DNA from: Limnanthes douglasii subsp. nivea
Taxonomy: Eukaryota > Streptophyta > Magnoliopsida > Brassicales > Limnanthaceae
DNA length: 64,000 nucleotides
Assembly: GCA_036936605.1 (NCBI GenBank)
Contig: JAUPFV010000004.1
Coordinates: 136,037,473-136,101,472 of the forward strand
Direction of reading: 5' to 3'
Below the pieces are notes generated by a model that searched no databases, was not told where the DNA came from, and saw only the letters and a list, made by a program, of their open reading frames with translations. The position numbers and the translations under genes were made by a program. Of this stretch, positions 19,358 to 29,924 are shown piece by piece (the stretch's first letter is position 1; each line of letters starts with the position of its first letter).

Positions 19358-21766
19358 TTATTCTAAAGGAATGGCTGGGACATGAATTTCATTGATGTAC
19401 CTCTGGCATGAGTCACACCTTCTTACCAATTCCTTAGCATCCTTCATGATAGACGGCCAATAGTAACCGGACAGTAAAACTCTTCTTGTTAAAGCTCTGA
19501 ATCCACAATAGGTTGATCCCTCACCATCATGCAATTCAGAGAGGACTACTTGAGAGTCTTCATCCCCCAAACAGCGCAGGAGAGGTTTACTGTAAGATTT
19601 TTTATACAACACTTCTCTCAATATGGTGAAACCACGAGCCTTGTGTTTCAATGTTCTGGCTAGTGACTTATCCGGAGGCACGATACCATCGGAGAGATAT
19701 TGCAGGAGAGGAAACCTCCAGTCTTGAGGTTGTTTCACTTGCACTTCAAAAATCTCCTCTTCTTTACCCTTACTAAGTTGAATGGAGGGGCTTTCCAGCA
19801 CATGGATCCATGGATATGACTCCGTATATGCTATGGTTGCTAACGAGTCTGCTAGCTCATTTTCTGTCCGGGGTATGTGCTCATAAACAATACTTTTAAA
19901 CTTGAGTGCTTCATTCTTAAGGAGGAGTAAATATTTCACAAGCTGCTCATTTTTAGCCTCAGATTGGCCTTGGGCATGGTGGATCAGAAGCTGGGAATCA
20001 CTTAGTAGCTTGACCCTCTTAGCCCCACAAATGTAGGCTAACTTTAAACCAGCTATAGCTGCTTCGTATTCGGACTCATTATTAGATGCCCTGAAAGCAA
20101 AACAAATAGCCTGGTACATTTTGTCTCCATATGGAGAAGTTAAACACACCCCTGCACCACATCCCATAGTGCTAGATCCACCATCTGTTCGGACGACCCA
20201 TACCTTTTTATCTTTTATGTCAGTAATTTGTTCCGAATTCCGGTCGGAGTGAAATTCAACCAAAAAGTCTGCCACAGCTTGGGCCTTGACTGCTGTTCGA
20301 GGAGCAAAGTCTATGTCGAAGTCCCCCAACTCTACTGACCACTTAGTCATCCTGCTTGAAATGTCTGCCTTTTGGAGGACATTCGTCAGGGGAAAAGAAG
20401 TCCGGAAGATGATGGGATGAGCTTGGAAATAAGGCCTCATCTTCCTGGCAGCTATCACCAGGGCTAATGCTAATTTTTTGAGTTTCAAGTAACGCCTTTC
20501 CGCATCTATCAAACTTTTGCTGATGCAGTATACTGGATGGGGATGACCATCGACCTCCCTCACCAATACAGCACTGATGGCACAACTTGAAACTGCCAAA
20601 TATATGAAGAGTGTCTCCCCATCAACTGGTTTAAACAAAGTTTTGGGGGAGGACAAGTGCTTCTTGATCTCATTGAAAGCCTCATCACACTGTGGGGTCC
20701 AATCGAATCCCTTTGCACCCTTCAAGGTTTGAAAGAAAGGGGCACACCTGTCCGAAGACCTTGAGATAAATCTGTTTAAGGCAGCTAATCTCCCCGTTAA
20801 CCGATGTACTTCTTTAATATTTGTAGGTGGCTCCATCTGGAATAGAGCATTGAGTTGGTCCGGATCGGGCTGTATCCCATGCTCACTTATAATATAGCGT
20901 AGAAACTTCCCGGACTGCACTCTGAACACACATTTTTCTGGGTTTAATTTCAAATTCACTTTTACCAAGTTGGCAAAAGTTTCTTGGAGATCGGACAAGT
21001 GAAATTGCTCATCCACACTCTTCACCATCATGTCATCAATGTACACTTCCATATTTCTTCCAATCTGATCAGCAAAAGCTTTGTTTACTAATCTCTGATA
21101 AGTAGCCCCAGCATTTTTCAACCCAAACGACATTACCTTATAGCAATGGAGACCTCTGTCAGTGACAAATGTGGTATGCTCTTGATTCTTCGGATCCACT
21201 TGAATCTGATTGTATCCGGAGAAGGCGTCCATAAAGGACAGCAGCTTGTTCCTAGAGGTGGAATCTACTAACTGATCAATCCGGGGGACCGGATACAAAT
21301 CTTTTGGGCAAGCTCTATTGAGATCTGTGAAGTCAATGCACATGCGCCACTTGCCATTTTTCTTCTTTACCAGAACCGGATTGGCAGTCCACAAAGGATA
21401 CTGAGACTCCTTGATGTGCCCCATATTTGTGAGCCTGTCAACCTTTTGCACAATGACATCAGCTTTTTCCTTAGAAAAAGCTCTTCTCTTTTGAACCACT
21501 GGTGCTACGTCTCTCTGGACAGATAGGTGATGTGATATCACTTCTGCTGGAACCCCAGTAACATCAGCATTGCACCAAGCAAAAACGTGCTGATGATTCT
21601 TAAAAAACTTTAACATTTCATTTTTCAGATCGGGTGGCATTTTGGAGCATATCTTAACACTTCTACCTTCTTCCAAATAGTGTGTCTCTACCTCTTCGAC
21701 CGGTATCAACACTCCAGGGGTCTCTCTGGGGTCATCAATTTCACCCTCACCCCCAGAAAGCCCCAC
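19358..21766 (-). pseudogene. gypsy G1 reverse transcriptase, RNase H, second RNase H, integrase zinc domain
   Basis: The 802-residue open frame has RT motifs PVLVKKKNGKWRMCIDF, DAFSGYNQI, SFGLKNAGATYQR and the active-site VYIDDMMVKS, then RNase H (YLKLKKLALALVIAARKMRP). A second RNase H follows (VWVVRTDGGSSTMGCGAGV, SNNESEYEAAIAGLKLA, LLSDSQLLIHH), and finally the integrase HHCC zinc region (GYYWPSIMKDAKELV, CDSCQ). A TAG at 21767-21769 cuts it from the protease frame. The double RNase H places the element in the Tat branch. The domains themselves look intact. Confidence 0.9.
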
Positions 21767-21769
21767 AAA

Positions 21770-22540
21770 CTGCTATTGCTCGTTGGTGCGAACTGCCCCC
21801 AGTGTTCGGGGAGCCAGAGCAGTAGCATAACATTCCCTTGCAACCTTTTGACTGCTCCGGACGACTCCAACCTGTCCCTGAACAGTATATTTCAAGCACT
21901 GATGGACTGTTGAAGCTACTGCATGCATCCTAGAGAGCCAAGACCTCCCTAGGATAGCATTATAGCAAGTGGGACAATCCACCACAATAAAGAGTATTCT
22001 GACCATTTTCTGGAAAGGGCCCTTGCCCAATAGAACTTTCTCTTCGAACTCTCCGATCACATCTGCTGAGCTGCCTGTAAAGCCCACAATTGATCTGTCC
22101 GAACTCTGAATTACAGCTGGATTTTTCATTCTCTTGTATGTGGTTAAGAAAAGGATATTGACTGAGCTTCCAGTATCCACCATAATTCGTCTTATGTCGT
22201 TGCCCCCAATAGATGCTCCTATGACAACAGCATCCTCATGAGGGCCGGCAATATCTCTTAAATCATCTTCATCAAAAACAATGAAGGGGAATGAATTTTA
22301 TGATTGATAGGAAGTCATGCCTCCTTCTAGCTACGAGGTTAAAGTATGAATGTGCCTCTTCCTCAAAGAAGCAGTAGGAGCTGTCATAGTGTCCCCTCCA
22401 AAAATTGTAAGTGACTCAAAAAACTTAATGAGTTCGGAGACCGACCTAGAACATTCCTCAATTGTACCCACTCTGTTTCGAGTTGGATCAGGATCCAAGT
22501 ACTCAGATTCCACATCAAACCTCTCAATTATAACTATGGC
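21770..22540 (-). pseudogene. gypsy G1 protease region
   Basis: The catalytic signature is MVDTGSSVNILFL (DTG) near 22183, with the downstream ILGRSWLSRMHAV typical of retropepsins in this group. The frame continues upstream through a linker (ERFDVESEYLDPDPTRNRV). Stops separate it from the RT frame (TAG at 21767) and from the gag zinc region (TGA near 22601). The enzyme would process Gag-Pol. Confidence 0.8.
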
Positions 22541-22600
22541 TCCCTCCGGAGCAGCATTACTTGGACCAACCCGGTGAGTGTTGTCAGGCCTGTTACCTCC

Positions 22601-24139
22601 TCATCTTTTGACGTAAGCTCCCAGTTTTCCCCTCTCAATCAGGTTCTGAACTTCTTGTTTCAATGCTATGCAGTCATCAGTGGTATGACCAATATCATTT
22701 TGATATTGGCAAAAAGAGTTATTGCGATGCTCTCTGGGAGATTGCAATGTGGCTGGTCTCCGATAATGTACCTCTTCCTTTGTTTTATCAAAAATGGTGT
22801 CCACACTTTCTTTTAATTCTGCGAACCACTCCGGTTGGACCCATGGTCCTCTCTTGTTTCTGGATTGCTGACTCTGAGCAGGAGCAGCTGGCTGAGACTG
22901 AGCTTTTGCCCTACCATGCCCTTGTCCGGTCTCTCTTGCTTTGTTCCCGGACTGATTCTGATTGGGATTTGGTGTCACCGGGGTAGACCTCACTTGCCTG
23001 TGCACCCTGGTTTTCTTCGTTTCATCAACATTTATTTATTTTCCAACCTGATTCAGCAACCCTCCCCATGTCATGGCCTTCTTTCTGGTCACTGAATCAG
23101 CTAAATTGCATGGGTTCAAGCTCTGTCTTAGGGATGCTATTGCTACCTGTTCGAAGCAATCAGCTAGCCCATTCTTGGTGTTCACAAAACGGCTTATATA
23201 TTCTTTCAAGGACTCATTTGGTTCCTGGGCACAATGGATTATTGTGTCTCCATTTCCCTTTAGCTCTTTACTCCTTACAAACTGCCTTCGAAAGGCTACC
23301 CAAAAAGTATTGAAATCTTTAATACACCCCTGAGGCAGGCTGTTGTACCATTTTAGAGCACTCCCCGTAAATGACTGGGCGAATGCCCTACAAATTAGTT
23401 TATCATCGTCGTCAAAGTTTATCATGAAGTTTTTAAATTGTTCCAAATGGTTGTCCGGATCAGTACTGTCATCGTACTTTTCTATTTTGGTGCTGTCAAA
23501 CCTCTTAGGGAGGTTTCCGAACAGAATTTTAGAAGACAATGGAGATTGCCTCCAATTTCTTCCACGACTGAACACAGTATCCTCATTGGGAGTTGCAAAG
23601 ATACCTGGATCATCGTGAAAAGCGAAGGGATCCATCAGCATCCGGTCCACATGCCTCCGGCTATGAGATGATCCTTTACCAATATGCCTATTCATCTTTC
23701 CATGTCTATCCCTTTTTCTTGAATATTTTTTGATCTGATTTTGCTTCTTTCTAGTTCGACCCTCATCGCTGCTAGAGGATAAATATTTTTCAACTCCCTC
23801 TCTGTCCGAAGAGCTATCAGAAGATTCTGAGCTTGAGTCAGAACTCTCCACTGGCTTAGACCGGTGAGAATTTTTGGAGCTGGCATGAGTCTTTGAAGAC
23901 TCATGCTCTCTGGGGTTGTCGGTGTGATGAGCAATTGATGTTTTAGACTTTTCTTTCATGCCCATCTTAGCCTTTTCGGCCCTCAGAGCTTCTATTTTAC
24001 CCTTTAGCCTATCACGCTCTTCGATAGTGTACTCATTGTTCTCTCCCACCACTTCGAGCAGAGCTGGTGGTACTTTTGGATTGTCCGGATTCATTCGGAC
24101 AGACTTTCGTTGCTGGTTTTGAATGCTTGATTCAGGCAC
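22601..24139 (-). pseudogene. gypsy G1 gag: capsid and zinc-knuckle parts
   Basis: The 367-residue frame from 24139 has a charged N-terminus with a Ser-rich stretch, then the capsid-like segment (ALKWYNSLPQGCIKDFNTFW, FRRQFVRSKELKGN). It stops at TAA 23036-23038, where the parallel element at 45-47 kb reads on with a CAA codon. The same frame resumes and carries a Gln/Pro-rich stretch and a CCHC-like finger (FCQYQNDIGHTTDDCIALK) before a TGA at 22601. Gag would form the particle shell and bind element RNA. Confidence 0.82.
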
Positions 24140-24169
24140 CTTCTTCTCCCACTGTGGTCGCCAATTTGG

Positions 24170-24574
24170 TGAGGATAATTATCGCCTGAGGGTAGGCTTG
24201 TAATTAGTTTTGTGTTTAATAGTAGTATGTGGGTGTTATATATTTGGTGTAGAGAGTAGAGAGATAATTAAGCTGGCTGGTTGCAGTTAATTCTCATTAC
24301 CCACAATTAATGCAGGTGGTTGGATATTTATACTTTAATGTTTGGGCCCTTATGGGCTTTCGGGTCATGTTTAATGGACTCAGGTCATGTTCAAAGACCC
24401 ATGAGCTCTAAGTAGGAGAGCAAGTAGCTTAGTCAAGTAGTGTTTAGGTTTTTTAGTACTTTTGTCATAGTTCCAACAGTCCTATGGGCTAAGTGTTCGA
24501 AGTGATCTGTCCGGTTCGGAGGCCTTGGACCGATCTGTCCTTGTCCGGGGAGCATGCAGAATTCAGACTCATCA
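24170..24574 (-). repeat. 5' LTR of gypsy G1 with adjacent primer-site-like sequence
   Basis: On the plus strand it starts TGAGGATAATTATCG directly after CCAATTTGG and ends ACTCATCA before MULE sequence. The CCAATTTGG|TG junction is shared with the gypsy element at 47191. The partner LTR is missing. A primer-site-like stretch (TTGGCGACCACAGTGGG on the minus strand) lies just inside. Confidence 0.75.
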
Positions 24575-26682
24575 CGTACTACCCAAGTTCGGCACATGTC
24601 AGCATTCTGCTTTAGCTTCTTCTCGTACTCGGGAACCAAATTAGTACTCCAGCTGAGACCTTCTTCGTATCTCCGTGAAACTTGAGTCATAAGCAAGACT
24701 CTAATCCAATCAATAAACTCAACAATTGGTAAGCCGCAATATTTTTTAATCTGACTGTTAAACGATTCAGCTGCGGTAGAAGCCATAGAGTCGTATCGCT
24801 TCCCTTTTACGTAAGCCTGCGCATACTTTTCAGGGGGTAAATTTGCAAGAAAATCACTCATTCTCTCACCACCTTCACATAGAAAACCTGTTAGTATATC
24901 TTTAAAAAGCTCTTGACTGGGAGCATAAGCAAGACGATGGAAGAAACTCAACATCCTTTTTTATACTCTCTGTTAGTATGTTCCAGTTTTGCTTTCAAAT
25001 TCTGCATGAGATGAAAATAACAGTACGCATGATAGCAGTTTGGATACAAGACAGAAACAGCATTAACAATACCAGAATGACGGTCTGAAATAAATGTGAT
25101 CTGGCGATCCAGCAAATGTGGTTTCAAACACCCCAAAAACCACATCCAATTGTCCCAATCTTCAATGATAACTACACCAACAGCAACAGGGAATAGTCCT
25201 GGAAAAGGTAGATCAAATGAAAACTACAACAGTATGCAAACGTTTAAAAAATGTAAGAAATTCGCATGTTGTCCTGGCACAATTCGCAGCTTTCCATGCG
25301 AATTATGTGTGACATTTTTATTGCTCGTACGAACAATTCGCAGCTTGTCATGCGAATTATTTGTAACTCAAGCTGCGATGTAAGTACAGTTTCCTCAGAT
25401 AATACCTAATTCGCAGCCTCAAATGCGAAATGTGAGGATCACAACACTGCTTAATTCGCATCACCTTATGCGAATTGCATCAGTATTTTCACACAAAAAC
25501 ATCGTTCAGATTAACTAGATAAATGTAACTAACCGTTGTTTCCGTCCTTTGCTACAGCAGTGAGCAATGTACCCTTGTACTTGCCATATAAGTGGGTTCC
25601 ATCGACAAACAACATTGGACGGCATGAATGAAAACCTCGAAGGGACGAACCGAATGCTACAAAACAGCGCTTGAATCGGTTTCCAGCTGACAACTCCAAC
25701 TGGCAGTCTGAAGTAATATCCCGGCTCTTCAAGCGTTTGAAGTATCCGCTTAGTAAACTAAAAGAACTTGAACTATCTCCAAAAACTCCCCTCCTAGCCT
25801 TCTCTAAAGCATTCCATGACAAACGATAAGAGATGTCAAGACCGTAATCTTGTTTGACAGTCGATTATATGGTTTTGGCTGTCAACGAATGGCAGGTCCG
25901 GAGAGAATCCTGAATTTCCTCTGCAATCAAATCTGATGTCAAATGCATGTGCCGCTTATGCTTATGCTTCTGGGAGAAAACAGGACTGCAAGTATGGTAC
26001 GGGACATACTTCTGGGAGAAAACGGGACTGCAAGTGAGTCAATAGATGCATAAACCCTCCATTTGCACCCGTTTGTGAGCTTATTTTCACAATAAGCAGT
26101 GATCTTATTTGTTGTGTTGTGCAGGTATTTGAAAGAAAAACCATGCTCTAACGCAAACTTGCACAAAGATACCCTCAGACCGGCAGCACCTTCTTCAAAA
26201 GCTTGACCCACTCCTGTAATAGCATCAGCCCAACCAGCAATAGCAAGTTGTTTTTTCCTCTGATCAGAATTAACTAAACCATTACTACTCTCCCCGCTAA
26301 CTAGTTGATCAAGAGATGGTTCTCCATAAATCAATCTACGCTCTTTACGCTTTACATTACAATCCTTACCACCAGAGCTCTTATCGACAAAACTTTTATT
26401 ACCAGAACCCTTATCGAAGACGTGTTGTTCTATGAGAAAACTAACACGTTTTAAACGCTCCAAATCAAGATATAACACCAACCCAACAAAATCATTCTGG
26501 TTATTAAAGAAACAATTATTGTGATCCCCGCAGGAGTAAGTAATTAGGTAGTCACCTGTGGCAAGCTCCTCCCATGTGTTCTCTACATAAGCTTGGATAC
26601 TTTCGAAGCTTTCAAACTCCGTGAAAGGCACAATTGCAGTTTGGTGACCATATTTAAAAATACAAACTCGTGATTTAGACAT
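24575..26682 (-). pseudogene. MULE B transposase (mudrA-like), truncated
   Basis: Exon 1 is 25534..26682 with an intact ATG (MSKSRVCIFKYGHQTAIVPF); exon 2 runs from 25198 down to the gypsy insertion at 24575. The PB1-like N-terminus, MuDR segment and first two catalytic Asp regions are recognisable, and the intron acceptor (CAG) is preserved. It is broken by a rearrangement near 26000, where an AAAACAGGACTGCAAGTA-like unit is duplicated and part of the sequence deleted. Further lesions are CAA to TAA near 25866, a frameshift near 24955, and loss of the C-terminal third (SWIM and zinc knuckle) to the insertion and deletion. Its start and splice site show what MULE A has lost. Confidence 0.85.
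25255..25480 (+). repeat. TTCGCA/TGCGAA motif array in the mudrA intron (copy B)
   Basis: Forward copies at 25261, 25283, 25337, 25410 and 25455; reverse halves at 25297, 25351, 25424 and 25469. The last four forward sites are complete 20-bp dyads, more than in the homologous array of copy A at 3.39-3.63 kb. Confidence 0.92.
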
Positions 26683-26754
26683 CTCTTACCCTGGACAGTA
26701 CAAGTTATTTGTTATTAGTCACAAAAACTATGTGCAAATTATTTACTACTGCAT

Positions 26755-27090
26755 CAAACAATTTGCATCCTTTATTGCGAATTGTGTATACCTACAACGA
26801 TCTATTCGCATCTTGTCCTGATATTTGTAGGTAAAAAAGTCCTGATATTTGTTATTAGTCACAAAAACTTTGTTGTTAAATTATTTACTACTGCATCAAA
26901 TAATTCACATCCTAACTTGTGAATTGTGTATACCTACAACGAGCTATTCGCATCGTGTCCTGATATTTGTAGGTAAAAAAAGTCCTGATATTTGTTATTA
27001 GTCACAAAAACTATATGCAATTCGCATCCTATCTTGCGAATTTTTTATACCTACATAAAGCTATTCGCATCTTGTCCTGGTATTTCTATG
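26755..27090 (+). repeat. TTCGCA motif array upstream of mudrA (copy B)
   Basis: Forward copies at 26806, 26947, 27021 and 27064; full dyads at 27021 and, with TTTGCA, at 26762. A longer unit (motif, CTTGTCCTGATATTTGTAGGTAA, GTCACAAAAAC) is repeated about three times, so this leader region has also expanded by local duplication. Confidence 0.88.
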
Positions 27091-27639
27091 TAAAAAAAGT
27101 CCTGATATTTGTTACGAAATACAATAATCTAATTGACCTAAAAACTCGTAATCTACACATTCAAGACAAAACTAAAGCACTACCAAAATAGAATATAACA
27201 TCAGACAACAAGGACATAACTATATAACGAACAATATCAACTAAAAAATAACAGATCACTATAACAAAAAAAACAGAGAAAAGCTCGAAATCAGGCAATG
27301 TCATCTAAAAATAGTAGAATAGAACCTATTCCAACAGAGAAAACCAATAAAAAACTTCGAAATCGGTAGGTAATTACCTAAAAAGCTCGCAACACGATTA
27401 CTTGTAAGCTATAAGATTCCAAAAAGCGACGATCAACTCCTGTACGTATAAACCAGAGGTTAGACAGGTCTAACACAACAACCTACATAAAGAAACAAAC
27501 CTTTAGCAGCTTCCGTTCACCGGAAAATGTGATTTCAACCGGTCTCGTGGTGGTTGGTAGGGTTACGTGATTAGAGCGGCTAACAAATTCAAATCTTCAA
27601 AAAGCTATAAAAATAGAAAGAAAACAGAAAATTATGTTT

Positions 27640-27793
27640 ATATAGTGGGTTAAGGGTAGTTAGGGTATTAAATTAATATTAGGTTGTAAGTGACAATAAG
27701 GTAGTTGAGTTGGGTATTAAGTAACAATTGATCAAACCTTGGGTGGTAAGTGACAATTGAATAGTTGAGTGGGTACTTTAAGTATAATTTCCC
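27640..27793 (-). repeat. right terminal inverted repeat of MULE B
   Basis: Nearly identical to 5716-5871 and inverted relative to 13199-13325. On the minus strand it ends with CCACTATATAAACATAAT, a TATA-like promoter reading into the transposase gene. Confidence 0.85.
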
Positions 27794-27802
27794 TAGAAAG
27801 TT
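27794..27802. repeat. target-site duplication of MULE B, right copy
   Basis: TAGAAAGTT, a perfect match to 13190-13198. Its last five bases are shared with the left duplication of MULE C. Confidence 0.9.
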
Positions 27803-27806
27803 CCAT
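27798..27806. repeat. target-site duplication of MULE C, left copy
   Basis: AAGTTCCAT, matching AAATTCCAT at 35303-35311 with one difference. Confidence 0.85.
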
Positions 27807-28210
27807 GGCTAAAAACCCTGTCAAGTCACCGGACTATGACACTTGTTGCATTCGTGCCACTACCTTTCAAGTGTCCCCAAAATGAGTCATCTGAGTTTCA
27901 GAAAGTTGCATTCTTGCCACGAGCGCGTGCAAAAGCACAGATTGCTGACACGTGGCACCCCCAAAGTACACCAATCTGTTGCATATACGGTCACTCGTAC
28001 TTCTCTTCCAAAAATGCCCCCATTCAGTTTCACCCCCTTCCTTTTACCCTTTTAACTTTTTACCCCAACCATTTACTGCTTCGTTTTAATTTTTACTGCT
28101 GCTTTTACTTTTCACCCTTACTAAAATAATTACCCACTGTGAATAACACATCATTTACCTTTCGATTTAAACAACCCGACCCGTTTTGTTTAAACCCATT
28201 CTTTTAATGA
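27807..28210 (+). repeat. left terminal inverted repeat of MULE C
   Basis: Starts GGCTAAAAACCCTGTCAAGT and continues to the ACCCGACCCGTTTTGTTTAA stretch at about 28175-28195, all found inverted at 34.86-35.30 kb. An open frame inside it is repeated in the other terminus and is not a gene. Confidence 0.88.
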
Positions 28211-28287
28211 CCCAACTAAGAATTTCCCCCAATTGTCGAACCCTAACATTTTTCCTCCTCAATTCATAACCCTGGAAGTTGAAAGAA

Positions 28288-28402
28288 CTCACAACCTCTC
28301 TCTCTCTCTCTCTCTCCATTCACTCCCTGTTACTCACAGTCTCTCTCCCTCTCTCCATTCACTCCCTGTTACTCACAATCTCTCTCCCTCTCTCCCTTAA
28401 TC
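28288..28402. repeat. CT-rich microsatellite in the transposase leader
   Basis: A (CT)n run is followed by two copies of a unit CCATTCACTCCCTGTTACTC spaced by CTCTCTCCCTCTCT. It is probably part of the 5' untranslated region. Confidence 0.8.
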
Positions 28403-29159
28403 TCGATTTCCATCATCAACCCTAGATCCTTCTCACTCATTCACTATCTGTGAAACCCTAGGTTACTTCGTTGTCGTCACCACCAAGTCTCTGTCAAACC
28501 ATAAGTTTGTACCCTAGGTTTCGCTTTTTGGAAACCTTAATTAGTCAAACCCTATCAACTTCGAATCGAGGGTTTGGCTAGGGCTACAATGGCTAAAGAT
28601 TCGTACCAAGGTATGTGTTCTATCCATCGATTCTGTTTGTACCCTAGGTTCCTCTGTTTGTGTTAGTTTGTTATTAATACCTGTAGTTTCTATCCATGGT
28701 GTGTGTTGTTTGTTATAATGTGTGATTTGTTTTATTTCAGGTGTTAACAAACACCTTTTTGCTGTCGACTACCATTACGATGGGCATTTTAGAGGAACTA
28801 GGGCTCTGAAGTATGTTGGAGGAAAGTCGACGACTATAGACTTCATCAACCCAAATACGTTCTCAATCTTGGAGCTACATGAGATTCACTCAGTGGACGA
28901 TTCATCGGAGAGTGGTGGACACTACCAGTTTGGCTACAAGCTCCCTGGTCCTGGACAGAGAATCCATTTAATAAACACTGACGCAGATGCATTCATGATG
29001 ACCCAAATATTGGATGACAGCAGGTTAGTGTCCATATACTCAGATAGGACACCTCATTTAGCAAAAGGAAAAAAAAGCCACAGACAGGTGCTACAAAAAC
29101 AGTACCTACAGTCGACGTAGAAGGCACCAGTAGCATTGTACCCATTTTTGAACCTGTGG

Positions 29160-29397
29160 ATGTTGGTTTTGGTCAAGGTAGTGATGCTGGTTTAGGGCAG
29201 GGTAGTGATGCTGGTTTAGGACAGGGTAGTGGTGCTGGTTTAGATCATGATATTGATGTGGGTTTAGATAATGGCAGTGATGCTGGTTTAGGACAGGGTA
29301 TTGGTGCTGGTTTAGATGATGGTAGTGATGCTGGTTTAGGACAGGGTAGTGGTGCTGGTTTAGGACAGGGTAGTAGTGCTGATTTAGGACAAGGTAA
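29160..29397 (+). repeat. 24-bp coding tandem repeat (DAGLGQGS)
   Basis: About nine 24-bp units of the form GGTAGTGATGCTGGTTTAGG keep frame and encode DAGLGQGS-like octapeptides. Confidence 0.85.
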
Positions 29398-29924
29398 AAA
29401 TGTAGAAGATGAGTTTGTTCGAAATGATCTGGCTGAAAATGTATTGGTTGAAACTGTGTTGGTTGAAAATGATTTGGGTGCAGTAGAACGTGATGGGGTT
29501 GAAAGTAATGCTGGAAATGTTTAGAATAATAATCAGGAAGATTACGATGAGGCTTTTGAAATGTTCATAGATGAAATGTATGATGAGTTCTTTCCGAAAA
29601 AGAACGGTGCAGATAATAGCGTAAAAGGTTCTGGTGAAACAAATGGATTGGCTGGTAAGTGTGACGCTGATGATGCACAGGTTGGTGTAGCAGTTGTTGA
29701 TAATGTTGTTAGAGTAGGGGATAGTGTGGATGTTGCTGTAAATACTGGTTTACAGGGTCAGGGGGGTGGTATAGAGGTTGGTATTGCAGTTGATGTTAGT
29801 GTTGATAAGGTAGGGGACAATGTAATTGATAATGTAAATGCTGGTTTAGAGGGGCAAGGTGATGACGTAGAGGATGTATATGATTATGTGGGGGCTCGTA
29901 TAGAGGGTGAGGGTGCAGATGATC

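Larger units (their letters stand above)
16982..24574 (-). mobile_element. Ty3/gypsy element G1 (Tat-type, dual RNase H), 3' LTR missing
   Basis: On the minus strand: one LTR (24170-24574), gag, protease, reverse transcriptase, RNase H, a second RNase H, integrase, then an ORF in the opposite direction. A second RNase H and an antisense ORF between pol and the 3' LTR are known features of the Tat branch of plant gypsy elements. It sits inside exon 2 of the MULE B transposase: MULE homology resumes at CGTACTACCC (24575). No second LTR is found; at its left side the element is fused to the MULE B DUF1985-like gene, so a deletion removed its 3' LTR and the neighbouring MULE sequence. Confidence 0.88.
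13199..27793. mobile_element. MULE B, complete at both ends, with a nested gypsy element
   Basis: Terminal inverted repeats at 13199 (GAGAAAAGTACCTGAAAATA) and 27793 (GGGAAATTATACTTAAAG on the minus strand) share CCCACTCAACTAT at the same distance from each end, and perfect 9-bp duplications flank them. The left part (to about 16.9 kb) holds a DUF1985/PMD-like, glutamine-rich gene (+). The right part (24.575 kb on) holds a truncated transposase (-). The middle is occupied by a gypsy element and has lost everything from the Ulp1 end through the transposase C-terminus. Gene order and orientation match MULE A. Confidence 0.92.

Noticed and set aside
18485..24139. Endogenous pararetrovirus (caulimovirus-like)
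   Set aside because: Integrase, dual RNase H, an LTR and a gypsy domain order are present and no movement protein is seen.
138..27090. CRISPR-like array, because of the repeated short motif
   Set aside because: Copies are irregularly spaced, lie within introns of eukaryotic element genes, and there is no leader or cas gene.
27836..28129. Open frame in the left MULE C terminus, also present at 34934-35191
   Set aside because: It occurs in both inverted termini only because they are copies; no domain or start context supports a gene.
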